64,000 nucleotides of DNA, from positions 109,603 through 173,602 of the forward strand of contig JXTC01000070.1 in NCBI GenBank assembly GCA_002914845.1. The letters run 5' to 3'. Below the pieces are notes generated by a model. That model saw nothing but the letters and a program-made list of their open reading frames with translations, had not been told where the DNA came from and did not search any database. Shown here piece by piece: positions 10,370 through 20,824 of this stretch. This DNA comes from Trema orientale (Eukaryota; Streptophyta; Magnoliopsida; Rosales; Cannabaceae). The stretch's first letter is position 1. The number at the start of each line of letters is the position of its first letter. A program made the position numbers and the translations under genes.

Positions 10370-10835
10370 TCTCAACTTTTGATTTATTCATTTGAGAGTA
10401 GTGAAGACATGGACCATTAGATGCCTCAGTTTATTTTTATTTTATTTTTTTTTTCACGTTTCAAATTGTTAGGTCGCCACCTTTTGAAGCTTGTGTCTAT
10501 CTATTTATTCCCTTTCTTTCTTTTGTCAAAATAGAAACTTTAGAAGTATACAAAATCAGAGTCTCAGCCTGTGACTTTAATAAAAGTTCAACTTGTGACA
10601 CTTCAAATCATTAGAAATAAAAAATTAAAATCTAGTCCTGAGCAAGTACAATTTTAAGCCTTTTAATCTCAAAGTTATTTACACGAAGCAAGCGTGGAAA
10701 CTAAAAAATCACAGCAGCAACTATAATTAATAGCATATGACCTTGTGTAAAGAACATGTCACGTTACTTATAGGAGACATCGAAATGGCAATTAAAACTA
10801 TCAGTCGCTTTATTTTAGTAGGGTGTATATAGTAC

Positions 10836-11155
10836 CACCGAGTGAGTGGCCTAGTGGTGGTCATTGTTTCCCGGGGGCATGAGGTCCCGGGTTCGAACTG
10901 AGTGACCCCCTTCGGGGGTCCTAAATGTGAGGATACCTACCTGCCAGCCTATGCTCGGTCCTCTACCTCCGGGTGCCGTTACCACTAGTTGTTCGGTTGG
11001 GGTTCAGGTGACTCACTCCACCGTCCGGTGGTGACGACCCAGCCGATAGGGTCTTGGGGAACATTCCTGAACGGAGTTAGAGCTCCTATGATCACGCTCA
11101 GGGAGAGTTGCCACGCTGGTCGCCCCCTCCTCTCTTTTTCGTTATCAAAAAAAAA
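10836..11155 (+). mobile_element. tRNA-derived SINE family B, full length
   Basis: A roughly 320-bp GC-rich body in an AT-rich neighbourhood. A box A-like gagtggcctagtggtgg lies near 10844-10860 and a box B-like gggttcgaactg near 10889-10900, followed by a hairpin-capable acccccttcgggggt. The 3' end is T-rich and closes with an A run. A perfect 18-bp target-site duplication (gtagggtgtatatagtac) flanks it at 10818-10835 and 11156-11173. The intact duplication suggests a fairly recent insertion. Its body is unrelated to family A. Confidence 0.9.
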
Positions 11156-11173
11156 GTAGGGTGTATATAGTAC

Positions 11174-11654
11174 AAATATGAAAAATGACTTGTAGAACTA
11201 ATGGTGTCTCGTGCAAGTGCCATGTATGCACATAACAGATGAAATGATAATAAAAGAGATGCATTTCATATTGAAGAATATTAATGATAACAATGATACA
11301 AAGATTTTTCTAAAAAATTATAATAATAACAATAATAATACTACAGATAAAAAATAAATGATAGATAGGATATATACCTATATATAATTACTATAGTTAC
11401 GAAAACTTTTTTTTCTTTTTTCTTTTTTGCAGTGACTAATGAATTCAATATGACAAAAACAAGGAGTTCATTTATTTATTTTGATAAACAAGAGGTTTAT
11501 TTAGAAAGAGGGTATGAAGGGGGAAAAGTGGTATCGAAGCCACTTAATTGATTTTGGATGGTAGAATCCAAATATTGACACAATACCCATATAGGTACTA
11601 ATTCAGAAGTTGGAGAGGGGGAAAAAAAAAAAAAAAAAAAAAAAGGAAAAAAAT

Positions 11655-11688
<34 letters not shown>

Positions 11689-12127
11689 AAATGAGAAAAT
11701 GACTTATTCTTACGTGTACATGCGTGACACATTTAAAAAAATGAAAAAAAAAAAAAGGTGTGTAATTTTTCTCTCTTATTTGAATTGGGTTTCCATCCCT
11801 AATATATGCCTGATGCCACAGGTTTAATTGAATTAGTTTGCTTGGAATAATTTCTAATTTATTATTATTTTCTTTCTGCAGAGTTTGTGACTTATAAGTA
11901 ACTATTATGAGTTATAAATGGGTTATAAATGACTTTCTCTTTTTCTCTAAAAAATAAATGGGTTATAAATATTCTTATTAATTACTCTTTATATTTCAGA
12001 ATTTTTTCTTTTCAAAATTTTTGAAGGTTGCCATATCAGCGTTTTTGTCAGGCAAATATTTATTTGACTCTCTTAGCTGCCTGAGGCAGCACCGTGTCAC
12101 CGTACAACAAAACTGATTGGCGTGTAG
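11174..12127. other. Gene-free AT-rich interval with paired homopolymers
   Basis: No gene is supported. An A run (11622-11644) is followed 13 bases later by a T run (11658-11687), giving a potential long A:T hairpin. Short repeats of gggttataaat occur near 11917 and 11959. Confidence 0.5.
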
Positions 12128-12527
12128 GTTGTTTGGTACGGGGAGTTCTTTGGCATGGCAACGAGAATGTGAAAGATTCTCGTGTTTATTATGAGTTTTG
12201 CATTTTATGATCAATGAGAATGTGAAATTTAAGGAGTTGATTTAGTCGTATTTTAGCATAATCCAAAATTCATATAGCTGGATGGTTTTCATATTAACCC
12301 ACATTTAAATTTATAGACCGTATAATAAAATCACAATTTTTTTAATTTTATCTTTTTTTTTTCAAATTTTTATTTCATGCGCAACAAAACACAATTTTGA
12401 TATTCCTAAAAAATTTGAAAAAAAATTCTAATATACAACCAAATATAAATATTCATGTTTCATTACAATCACATCGTTTTCGTTTCCCCATTAATTTGAA
12501 AACTTAGAATTCCCCGTACCAAACGAC
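12128..12527. mobile_element. MITE-like element with GTTTGGTACGGGG termini
   Basis: The left terminus gttgtttggtacggggagtt near 12128 pairs with aattccccgtaccaaacgac ending at 12527. The roughly 400-bp interior is AT-rich and non-coding. Such termini are seen in several plant non-autonomous DNA transposon groups. No clear target duplication was found, so the superfamily is open. Confidence 0.55.
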
Positions 12528-13381
12528 TTTCATACAACAAAACGGCTGTATCTTCTAAAAAAAAAAATAAAAAGAATAAAAAGGCTACAGACTACAAAGC
12601 ATCACGTGCTTATTTATATACAAAGGTGGATATCTGAGAGATGTTTGGAGATATAAGAAGAGAGAGACTGGTTTCCTTTTTGGGCTTAATCCCTCCTTTC
12701 CAACTTTCATTTCTGTGATTTGCTCGTTATTTATTTATTATTCTTCTCCTAATTTGTGATTAGCAATCTAGCATTAATCTACGGCGTGTCTTACTTTTCT
12801 TTTTCTCTCAAATACGAAAAGTTATAAATACTCTTGAGACCCCATGTCATTTTCCTTTTTTATTTCAAAATTACACATTCAGTCAATTTTGTGATCATAA
12901 CCAACAAATGCAAAATTTAATCCAACTGAAAATTTTGTTTTTTGACATCTTTACCATTTGTTTCAGAAAGCCAAAGTCATAAAATCACATATTTGAAGGA
13001 GCAAAATGAGAAATAAAACTTCAAAAATAAAATTTTATCTAAAAATACAAAATAAAAAATTATATGGCAGAGATTGAGCTATAGCCGACTAGCTATCCGG
13101 TCCTATTATTTTGAAATTTACCGCAAAAGTTTCTTATATTAGAGGAATTAATTTATTTACTTAATTTTGTAATTATCATGTTAGTTTTCTATTTTGATTT
13201 CATATATAATTTGAATTGTAACAAGTCTTTATTTTAAGAAAATTTGGGAGATTTTGAATCCTTAGGTGATTTGAAATAGGATTGGAAACTAACCTAATTT
13301 GTATTTATAATTGTGTATATATTCTCCTTTTTAGTCAATGTAAATCAAGCTATTATTCTGAATCTCACATCTTATCCTCTA
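12528..13381. other. Gene-free AT-rich interval
   Basis: No coding region, RNA gene or repeat with recognisable ends was seen here. Confidence 0.5.
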
Positions 13382-13702
13382 TATTAGAGTAAAATAATAG
13401 TGTTAGCCTATCTCCTAATAGCTTAAACTTTTTAGATGGATTGTTAATCTAATATAGTATCAGAGCAGAGGTCTTGAGTTCATGTCTTCACAGTTGTAAC
13501 TCTTTAATTTATCACGTGTTGAGCCTATTATTTGTCTCATATGTTTAAATTTGTATTTTTTTTTTCTTTGTTTGCCTATTTGCATGTTTGGGCACTTTAT
13601 AATTTGTTTAAGCCCACATGACGGGGGAGTGTTAGAGTATAATACTATTGTTAGTCCACTTTTTAATAGCTTAAACTTTTAGGATGGATAGATAATCTAA
13701 CA
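13382..13702 (+). mobile_element. TRIM (terminal-repeat retrotransposon in miniature)
   Basis: Two 73-bp terminal direct repeats lie at 13382-13454 and 13630-13702. The right one begins tgttagagta and ends aatctaaca, the TG...CA form of LTRs. Directly after the left repeat is a primer-binding site like agtatcagagcag, the classic complement of initiator methionine tRNA. Directly before the right repeat is a purine tract, gggggag. A perfect 5-bp duplication (ctcta) flanks the element at 13377-13381 and 13703-13707. It is 321 bp and non-coding, and looks structurally whole for a TRIM. The repeats differ at several sites, so it is not young. Confidence 0.85.
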
Positions 13703-13707
13703 CTCTA

Positions 13708-14182
13708 CATATATAATATCTTAAATTAAAAATTGTACTATCAACCCATCATATCTTATGCTTATGCCAATAAGGAATTGAATAATCTTACTTCCTCAAA
13801 TTTTCGGCTTCGCATCCCACTCATATGAGGTAAAATTTCAAAATTGTATAGGTTTGGGGACAAAGTAAAGCAATAATTTTAAAGAAACTTCAATATTTCA
13901 AAGTTTTTAATGAGAGTGAATCATTACGAATAGCATAATAGTTTTAATAATAAGGTATTCTAATTCGTAAATTGAGTTTTTAGTGTTTGTTCACAAAATT
14001 TTATCAACGGGACACTAATCATTATGTATGGTTTTATTATTATCATCATCGTTATTATTATTATTATCCAGTCTTTCTTCTAATCAAAATGTAATTGTCA
14101 TACTCTCATGTGAGGTGGGACTTGAAATTTTCAAGTATAGAAGCGAAGCCTCGAGGTCCACCTGAACACAAAATATGGTTAG
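13708..14182. other. Intergenic, downstream of CC2
   Basis: No gene is supported. An ATT/ATC microsatellite-like patch lies near 14036-14068. Confidence 0.45.
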
Positions 14183-14435
14183 TCATCTTTTCACTATGAG
14201 CTTTATGGTTCTATTTGGTACCGTCAAGGCACTAAATACACATATGAGGATAGCCATATATGTATGAACATCAGCATATATACCCACAACCTCCCAATCC
14301 TTGGGAGTACGCCAAGCAAGCCAAGGCTTCACATATGGACCAAATACAAGGAGCACTGTAGGCAATTGGGAACTTCAAAATCTTGGCGAATTTGCAATAT
14401 TACAATAGCACCTTGTTCTTTCACAAAGTCTCACT
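14183..14435 (-). other. Conserved protein-like segment downstream of CC2
   Basis: On the minus strand this reads FGPYVKPWLAWRTPKDWEVV and onward into GIYADVHTYMAIL. It matches the segment downstream of CC1 (AWPTRKDYEVVDMYTNVH). The stretch open here is about 60 codons. It may be the remains of a C-terminal exon or of a neighbouring gene co-duplicated with the family. The domain is not recognised. Confidence 0.4.
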
Positions 14436-15440
14436 TCAACATTCGATGATATTGGTCCATAACATGAATTGAGAGAATATCCAAATGACCAAATAACATT
14501 TGACAGAGTCATAAATCCAGTAACCTCTGGTCATTTGATAATTCATAGATAACGATATTAGCCTAAGCAACAGAGAAGATAACAGAGCCTTGATCCGCTC
14601 AATGCCAGCCCTGGCCTCATCACACCGACTATTGATATGTTCTTCAATCTTGTTCTTCTCTACAAATTGTGTACAAACGGTCAACCATTCAGCGTGAGCC
14701 GCGCTATAACTCGCCTCGAGTTTATCACATTCAGCTTGGAGAGAATCAATCTCCTTATCTCCTTTCTCCAGTTTCTCCTCAAGCTCCTTCAGTAACTCCC
14801 TGGTTTCTGAAATCCGAGTCACATGTGTAGCGCCATCTGTTTTAGCTTTAGTAAGTGCACTTCTAGTGCTGCTTAACTTTATGGCAGCTTCACTCGACCG
14901 AGTAGTAAGATTGTTCAGGTGAGCCATCATCTCCACCAGACTTCTAAGCTCTTTATTTGCCTCTGATAGTTCGCAGTGGTAAAAGACGTAGTCTCTAACC
15001 GCATCATATAAGGCAGCGAAATCGGATTGGAATGAGCTCAATGAAGCAAAAGCAGCATTTGCCAAATCGATCATAAAGTCGATGTCCAAATCGTTAGTAG
15101 AAGTGAGACTGGCAATCAAATCCTTCTTTACATTATTGGCTACCGAGGCATAACTTTGGCATACCCTGCCAGAAGTAGGACTCTTGTCAAGTGTGGTATT
15201 TGAGTATTGGTAAAGCCTTGATAATATGCTGGGCTCATTTTCAGCCATTGGAACACTATCCGCCCCACTCTTGGTCAGTGAGTTAATGCTTGCAGATGGC
15301 GTTATGCTCTCGATGTTTGTTGCAGCTGAATTGTTTCTTTCTGTTGATTGCTTACACTTGAGGCAGCTACGTTTCCTGGTTGAGTGCATTAGTAGAGGCT
15401 CATATTCTAGACAGCGCTTTTTCAATGGATCAGAATCCAT
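14436..15440 (-). CDS. Coiled-coil family protein CC2, extended C-terminus
   Basis: A 334-aa frame in one coding exon, starting MDSDPLKKRCLEYEP from an ATG 10 nt after the conserved GGCTAG acceptor. The layout is as in CC1: a basic serine-rich N-terminus, a conserved DIDFMIDLANAAFASLSS and YHCELSEANKEL region (about 95-160), then a coiled coil with LLKELEEKLEKGDKEIDSLQ and GIERIKALLSS. Relatives stop within three codons of ALLSS. Here the base change around 14560-14575 puts that stop out of frame, and the protein runs about 40 residues further into a hydrophobic tail containing CYLVIWIFSQFMLW. The tail is derived from former 3' sequence and its use is uncertain. The leader has two non-coding exons (16050-16098 and from 17129). 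Confidence 0.7.
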   Translation of the reverse strand: MDSDPLKKRCLEYEPLLMHSTRKRSCLKCKQSTERNNSAATNIESITPSASINSLTKSGADSVPMAENEPSILSRLYQYSNTTLDKSPTSGRVCQSYASVANNVKKDLIASLTSTNDLDIDFMIDLANAAFASLSSFQSDFAALYDAVRDYVFYHCELSEANKELRSLVEMMAHLNNLTTRSSEAAIKLSSTRSALTKAKTDGATHVTRISETRELLKELEEKLEKGDKEIDSLQAECDKLEASYSAAHAEWLTVCTQFVEKNKIEEHINSRCDEARAGIERIKALLSSLLLRLISLSMNYQMTRGYWIYDSVKCYLVIWIFSQFMLWTNIIEC

Positions 15441-16049
15441 TGCTCCAAGGTCTAGCCATCATAACCATAAGCAGAACCATGACCAATTGATCATATCCAA
15501 ACCAAAAGAACAATGTAAAAGAAGCACATGCCAGTATAAGGCTCTGATTATTAACTCAGCTGGAGTAAAAACCAACATATACATATCAATCATGTTTTAG
15601 TTCAGGCTAAACATCACAAGGAAAATGAATTAGGAAACTGAAACCCACAAACAATGGTATCTTTTACTGAACTTTTGCATATTTTTACTTCTACCTAGGT
15701 AGAATTCTCCCAAAATCTCTCATGAAATAGAAAATGATTGATCTGACCATTTGCACTAAAGGGTTCGAGTTAGTTTTAATTTTAAAACAATCTTCCACAA
15801 TTAACAGTCATCTTATTTTACAGCTAACACAATAAGATAAATGAAATTGAAGCATGGTTAAGTTTAAAAGCTTGTTCTTTGATAAATAAAAAAAACAGAA
15901 AAGGGTGACGTAACAAAAAGAAAACCCCTACTATTCAAATGAAAAATAAACAATTGTTTTTTTTCCTTTTACTTTATAAGCTTAAAAATATTTTAAATAC
16001 CAAAAAAGTCTAAGCACTTGAGAGATTGACAGCTAGAGAAAGTTCTTAC

Positions 16050-17300
16050 ATTGTTGTAGTAATCTTCAAATTGGCACACAGGAGTAAGTATAGCCCAACT
16101 GCAAAAGAGGAGACAATCAGTGTCAAGCAAAGAGTTTTGATTGCTTATTTTATGAGTGGAAAGTATACTTTATATTTGTGTTGTGGGGCAGGGTCAACCG
16201 GGCATAAATTGGGCAATAGCTGTTCAGTTCTTTATTTTTGAAACTATTACCTACGGACCTCCAAAGTTCCTTTCTTCTATACATAAATACCCTTATGCAA
16301 ATAATGAATAACCACCTTTCTCACACAAAAGAGGAGAAAGACCTTATTAGATATTAACCAAACCGTTGTGCAGTGTACCATCTTAAACTGTTGTGCTAAC
16401 CTTACAACCAACTCATGCTTGGTAAATGTTGATCGTATTTTCTTCTTTATCACCAAGGACAAAAAAAATTCATAACATTATCAAGAAAAGAAATGCTATG
16501 AAATTACTCACTAAATGTTTCCCAAATGAACTATGATATTTTCTACAGACTACAAATCTAAGATTCCTCTGTCAAAAAGACTATAAGACCAACATTAACC
16601 ATATAAAGGTAATTTTAATACAAGGAAAAGACATACTGGAAACTCATCACTAATTTAAGTATTTTCCCCTTAGTAAGAATGATATTTTCTGGTCCTTTTC
16701 AAGTTCTGCATGCATGCACAAAAAACAGGACTTGGGATGTGGTTTTACTTCTTTTTGTTTTAAGCATTCTTAAAATCTTCCCTTACAAAAAAAATAAAGA
16801 TGATAATGGAAAAACTGTATATTGGGTTTTTAGAGTTGATTAGAGACAAATGCAGAGAGACAGACCAAGACAAAAGTAGCTTAACAACCTAGAGTAGAAC
16901 TTGTTATCAGTCATTTTGGATCAATATAACAAGATTTATTATATGGCCCTTTTCATTTATTTTTTTTTTCCAGAAGATAAATATTCTTTAGTGACTCTAT
17001 ATTGAAAAAGAAGAAAACGACAATGGTAACAAGTTTTGTCCTTTAAATTCATTTTGCTACAATGACAAAGAAGAATACAAAAAACCAAAACCCCTTACTC
17101 TGCATCAGGAAGCAAAGAAATCGTCTACCTTCAACAAAGAAAGACCTAAATATAAAAGTAAACCCCCTTTTTTAAAATAGAAAATTCAGTTCTCATGTGA
17201 GAGAGAGAAGAGAGAGGAACCTTTTACATAGAGAAATCTGGAAGCTAAGAGCTCCCAAATCAGCTGAAAGAACGTGCATGCAACTTATGCGTGATCCTTT
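16050..17300 (-). promoter_or_regulatory. Two-exon non-coding leader of CC2
   Basis: The second leader exon, 16050-16098, is bounded by TTTTGCAG and GTAAGAAC on the minus strand. The first ends at 17129 with TTGAAG|GTAGACG, as in CC1 and the orphan leader, and CC4 has TTGAAG|GTAAACC at 20825. Homology between the CC1 and CC2 leaders continues through the introns, including ctacctaggtag (about 5270 and 15692) and tttgcactaaagggtt. Confidence 0.55.
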
Positions 17301-17859
17301 TTTATTCTTTTCTTTTTCCTTATTTTTATTCTGTATAAAAATTGTCTTGTTGAGTTTTGTGGACTCTAGTTATACCGTACACTTGTCCTTTAAGATAAAA
17401 TGATCTTACAGTAAGATATATTAGGTATTTTGTCTACCACTCTCTTTTTCCACTCTCTAGTTTTACTTTTAACATATGGATTCCACAATGATCTGTAACA
17501 TTATTATTTGCTAATTAGATCAAAATAATCTACTCCTAATTTCACGGTCTAGCCATCATAACTAATAAGCACAACCATCCCTATAACCGAATAAAAACAG
17601 AACAAAAAACCAAAAAATGAAAAAAAAAAAAAAAAAATTGTTAAACATAATGAGGATGATGAATCATGAAACAGGAAGTCCACAAAGTATTTCCCTAGGG
17701 AACAAAGATATCTTTCACAGAACTTCTGCATACATTGACTTCTAAGGTCATAAAGATCATTACTTAACCGCTTCTGGGTTCCAAAAGCCTAAATATCTTA
17801 CTCGGCTAAAGTCTTATCAACCAATTTGAACAACAGATCGTAGCATCCAGTGATCACCC

Positions 17860-18714
17860 TTAATGCAGAGAATATAACATAGACTTAGTCTGCTCAATCC
17901 CAGCCATGGCCTCACCACACCGACCATTGATATGTTCATTAATCTTGTTCTTTCCTTCAAGTTGCTTAGCAAAATTTCTGTGTTCAGCGCGGACCGCGTC
18001 ACAAGTCTTCTCTAGTTTATCACATTCAGCTTGCAGACAATCAATCTCCTTATCCCCTTTCTCGAGTTTCTCCTCAAACTCCTTCAGTAACTCCTTGGCT
18101 ACTGATATCTGAGCGGCAACCGTAGCTCCATTGGTTTTAGCTTTAGTAAGCGCACTTCTAGTACTGCTTAACTTTTTGGCAGCTTCATTCGACCGAGTAG
18201 TAAGATTGTCCTCGTGAGCTACCATCTCAACAACTCAACCCGACTTCTAAGCTCTTCGTTTGCTTCTGATAGTTGGCTGTGGTACAAAATGTTGTCTCTA
18301 ACTGCATAAAATAAGCCGGCGAAAGCGGCCTGAAATGAGCTCAATGATGCAAAAGCAGCATTTGCCAAATCAATCACAATGTCGACATCCAAATTGTTCT
18401 CAGAAGTGAGACTGGAAATCAAATCCTTCTTTGCATAATTGGATGCTGAGGCATAGCTTTGGCTTTCCCGAGAGGAAGGATGATTCTCTTCAACTGTAGT
18501 ATTTGAGTATCGGCATTTCAGCCACTAGAACGCTATCCCTTCCACTCTTGGTCATTGATTTCATGGTTGCTGATGGTGCTATGCTCTCGATGTTTGTTGC
18601 AGTTAAATTTTTGCTTTCTGTTAATTGCATACTTCTGAGGAAACTACGTTTCGTTGGAGGCAATAACAAAAGCTCATATCCTAGAGAGTATTTTTTAAAT
18701 AGATCAGATTCCAT
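17860..18714 (-). pseudogene. Coiled-coil family copy CC3, frameshifted
   Basis: It starts MESDLFKKYSLGYEL at 18714, aligned with CC2, but the family sequence is spread over different frames. Near 18520 about 26 nt present in CC2 are missing, which shifts the frame after about 70 residues and leads to a stop. Near 18225-18240 about 8 nt are inserted, which shifts it again. The region between keeps DVDIVIDLANAAFASLSS; the last part keeps KGDKEIDCLQAECDKLE and ends YSLH. No copy of the two-exon leader lies upstream, where CC4's 3' end is close. With two frameshifts and no leader it is most likely a dead copy. An error in the assembled sequence is the alternative. Confidence 0.7.
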
Positions 18715-18729
18715 ACCTCCAAGGCCTAG

Positions 18730-19146
18730 CCATCCTAACCACAAACAAAACCACAAAAATAAAAAATAAAAAAGAATGCTAACAGCACTCTTTTTTACAC
18801 TCTCTCGTCTCATCTTATTTGAGATCTCAAGTGAATTCCACTAATATATCTCATTATAATAATATAACATATGATAATAATATAACCAATCATTGTCAAA
18901 TGATTCAAATGCCCATATAATATAATATTACACACAGCTAAAGCGTTTTTTTCACTTTCTAGTAACCCCTAGTCATTGCATAATAGATTATATACATTAG
19001 ATTCCTTCCTACATGTGTAAGGAATAACGAAAATGAAAATATAATATCAAAATTGCTATTTGCAGCATAGTTTCCCTTCCCTTACTAATCTATCCAATCT
19101 ATAAAGCTTTCAACTTGGCTATTCATACCATTTGCAAAGGACCAAA
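18730..19146. other. Short intergenic interval between CC3 and CC4
   Basis: No gene is supported. A MITE-like end (gaatgctaacagcactcttt, about 18774) resembles the terminus of the element at 10179-10369, but no matching opposite end was found. Confidence 0.4.
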
Positions 19147-20076
19147 CTAACACAAAGAAGATAACAGAGCCTTAGTCTGCTCAATGCCAGCCCTGGCCTT
19201 GTCACACCGAAATTTGATCTGTTGGGCATTCTTTTCCTCTTTTTCAATCTGCTCAGCAATATTCTGTTGCTCAGCCTTGGTAGCCTCATAACTCTCCTCA
19301 AGTTTATGACCTTCTTTCTCCAAGTCATCAATCTCCATATCTTTTTGTGCCAATTTCTCCTCAAGCTCCTTCAGCAACTTTCGCGTTTTCCCAATCCGAG
19401 TCATGAGCACAGCAGCATTTTTCCTAGCTTTAGCAATGGAAGTTGTTGTACCACTTAAAGCTTCCGCTTCTTGGTTCAACCAAGCAAGAAGATTATCCTG
19501 ATGAACTGCCATGTCCTCCTGCAGGCACCCATTACTTTCAAGCTCTTTGTTTGCTTCCGAGAGTTGACAGTGGTATGAGATAAACGCTCTAACCGCTTCA
19601 TACAAATCACCAAAATCAGCATGATACGAGCTCAGCGACGCAAAAGCATCGTTTGCCTTGCACACCATCAACTGCACATTGTCCAAAGACATGAGTTCTG
19701 AAATCAAGGCCTTCCTAAGAGCTACAGCAGCCGAGGCACAGCGTTTCCTTTTCCTGGAAGAAAGCTCACTCTTCCGAAATTTCGTATCCGGAAAATCGCA
19801 CAACTTTGATAGTAAGTCACTCTCATCTTCATCCACAGGAGGCGGTGCATTACTCTTTGATAGTAATAAGTCACTCTCATCTTCATCCACAGGAGATGGT
19901 GCATCACTCTCTGTTAGTAAGTCACTCTCATCTTCATCCACAACCACAGTAGGTGGTGCACTCTTTGTAGTTCTTTTCACACCAAATGTCGCACGTGGAG
20001 GCAGAGGTGGATACACTGACATACCATTTCTCAACCTTCCAGAAATCAATGTCTCACCGAATCGCAAACGACCCAT
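19147..20076 (-). CDS. Coiled-coil family protein CC4 with acidic repeats
   Basis: This encodes 309 aa from the ATG at 20076 (MGRLRFGETLISGRL), chosen because it follows the conserved GGCTAG acceptor by 10 nt as in the paralogues. The frame is open further upstream but lacks support there. The N-terminal third differs from CC1-CC3 and carries three copies of DEDESDLL, spaced by short S/P-rich linkers, within about residues 47-95. A basic SRKRKR cluster follows. The rest is the family core: DAFASLSSYHADFGDLYEAV, YHCQLSEANKELESNG, and a coiled coil with LLKELEEKLAQKDMEIDDLE closing with RAGIEQTKALLSS. It is the most diverged and best preserved member, possibly the founder of the cluster; that is inference. 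Confidence 0.75.
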   Translation of the reverse strand: MGRLRFGETLISGRLRNGMSVYPPLPPRATFGVKRTTKSAPPTVVVDEDESDLLTESDAPSPVDEDESDLLLSKSNAPPPVDEDESDLLSKLCDFPDTKFRKSELSSRKRKRCASAAVALRKALISELMSLDNVQLMVCKANDAFASLSSYHADFGDLYEAVRAFISYHCQLSEANKELESNGCLQEDMAVHQDNLLAWLNQEAEALSGTTTSIAKARKNAAVLMTRIGKTRKLLKELEEKLAQKDMEIDDLEKEGHKLEESYEATKAEQQNIAEQIEKEEKNAQQIKFRCDKARAGIEQTKALLSSLC

Positions 20077-20824
20077 TGATCTAGAGTCTAGCCACCAACC
20101 AACAAAATCAAAAACAAAAAGTTCAAAACACAAATCTAAGATTGCATAATCAACCATACCAAAAGACCAACATTGAGTATGAAGCTCATTAAGTACAAGA
20201 CAATGATGCTTCCAGACCTGTTTGGAACTCAGATTTAGGAGGGAAAGAACTATTTATTTTTATATTTTTTAAAGGATAAAAACGAGTATGAGATTGATTT
20301 GAGTATATAGAGAATTTTTACAAATAAATTAAAAAGTACAAATATTTTGAAAGAAACTTTTATGGAATTCCAGGTAAACATTTTCCTCTTTCTTTTCCCT
20401 TGTTTTTCTTTCCCTCCCAAATTTTTCCTCAGTTCCAAACACAGCCTTAAGGATTTGATGCATGACGCAAATAAAAAGGTTTGAAGGGAGCTACAAAATT
20501 TTTACTTTCTTTTGTTTTAGCAGCATTCTTAACAAAAATGAAAATTATCAACCTCATATTTATATTGGGGTTCAGTTGAGTAGAGACCAAAACAAAATCT
20601 CAGTCAATCTTCCAAAAATTTGTTAATTCCCCTTTTCTTTTATTTTTTGTTTTAAAAAAAAAAAAAAAAAAGAAGATTGAATTAGTTAAATGACACAACA
20701 CAATAACAATAAGAGTAACAGGGGTTTTGTTCTTTGTCTTTTGGTACAATGAAAAGTAAATAAAGCAGAAGCAAAAGTCTCTGACTGTGCAAAAGAGAGT
20801 AAAGAAACTGAGAAATGGGTTTAC

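Noticed and set aside
19200-20076. Idea that the CC proteins are known DUF724 or RTM3-like coiled-coil proteins.
   Set aside because: The general helical look is similar, but none of the landmark sequences I know from those families are present.
19658-20149. A long plus-strand frame opposite CC4.
   Set aside because: It is the antisense of the CC4 repeats and coiled coil; the minus frame has the family motifs.
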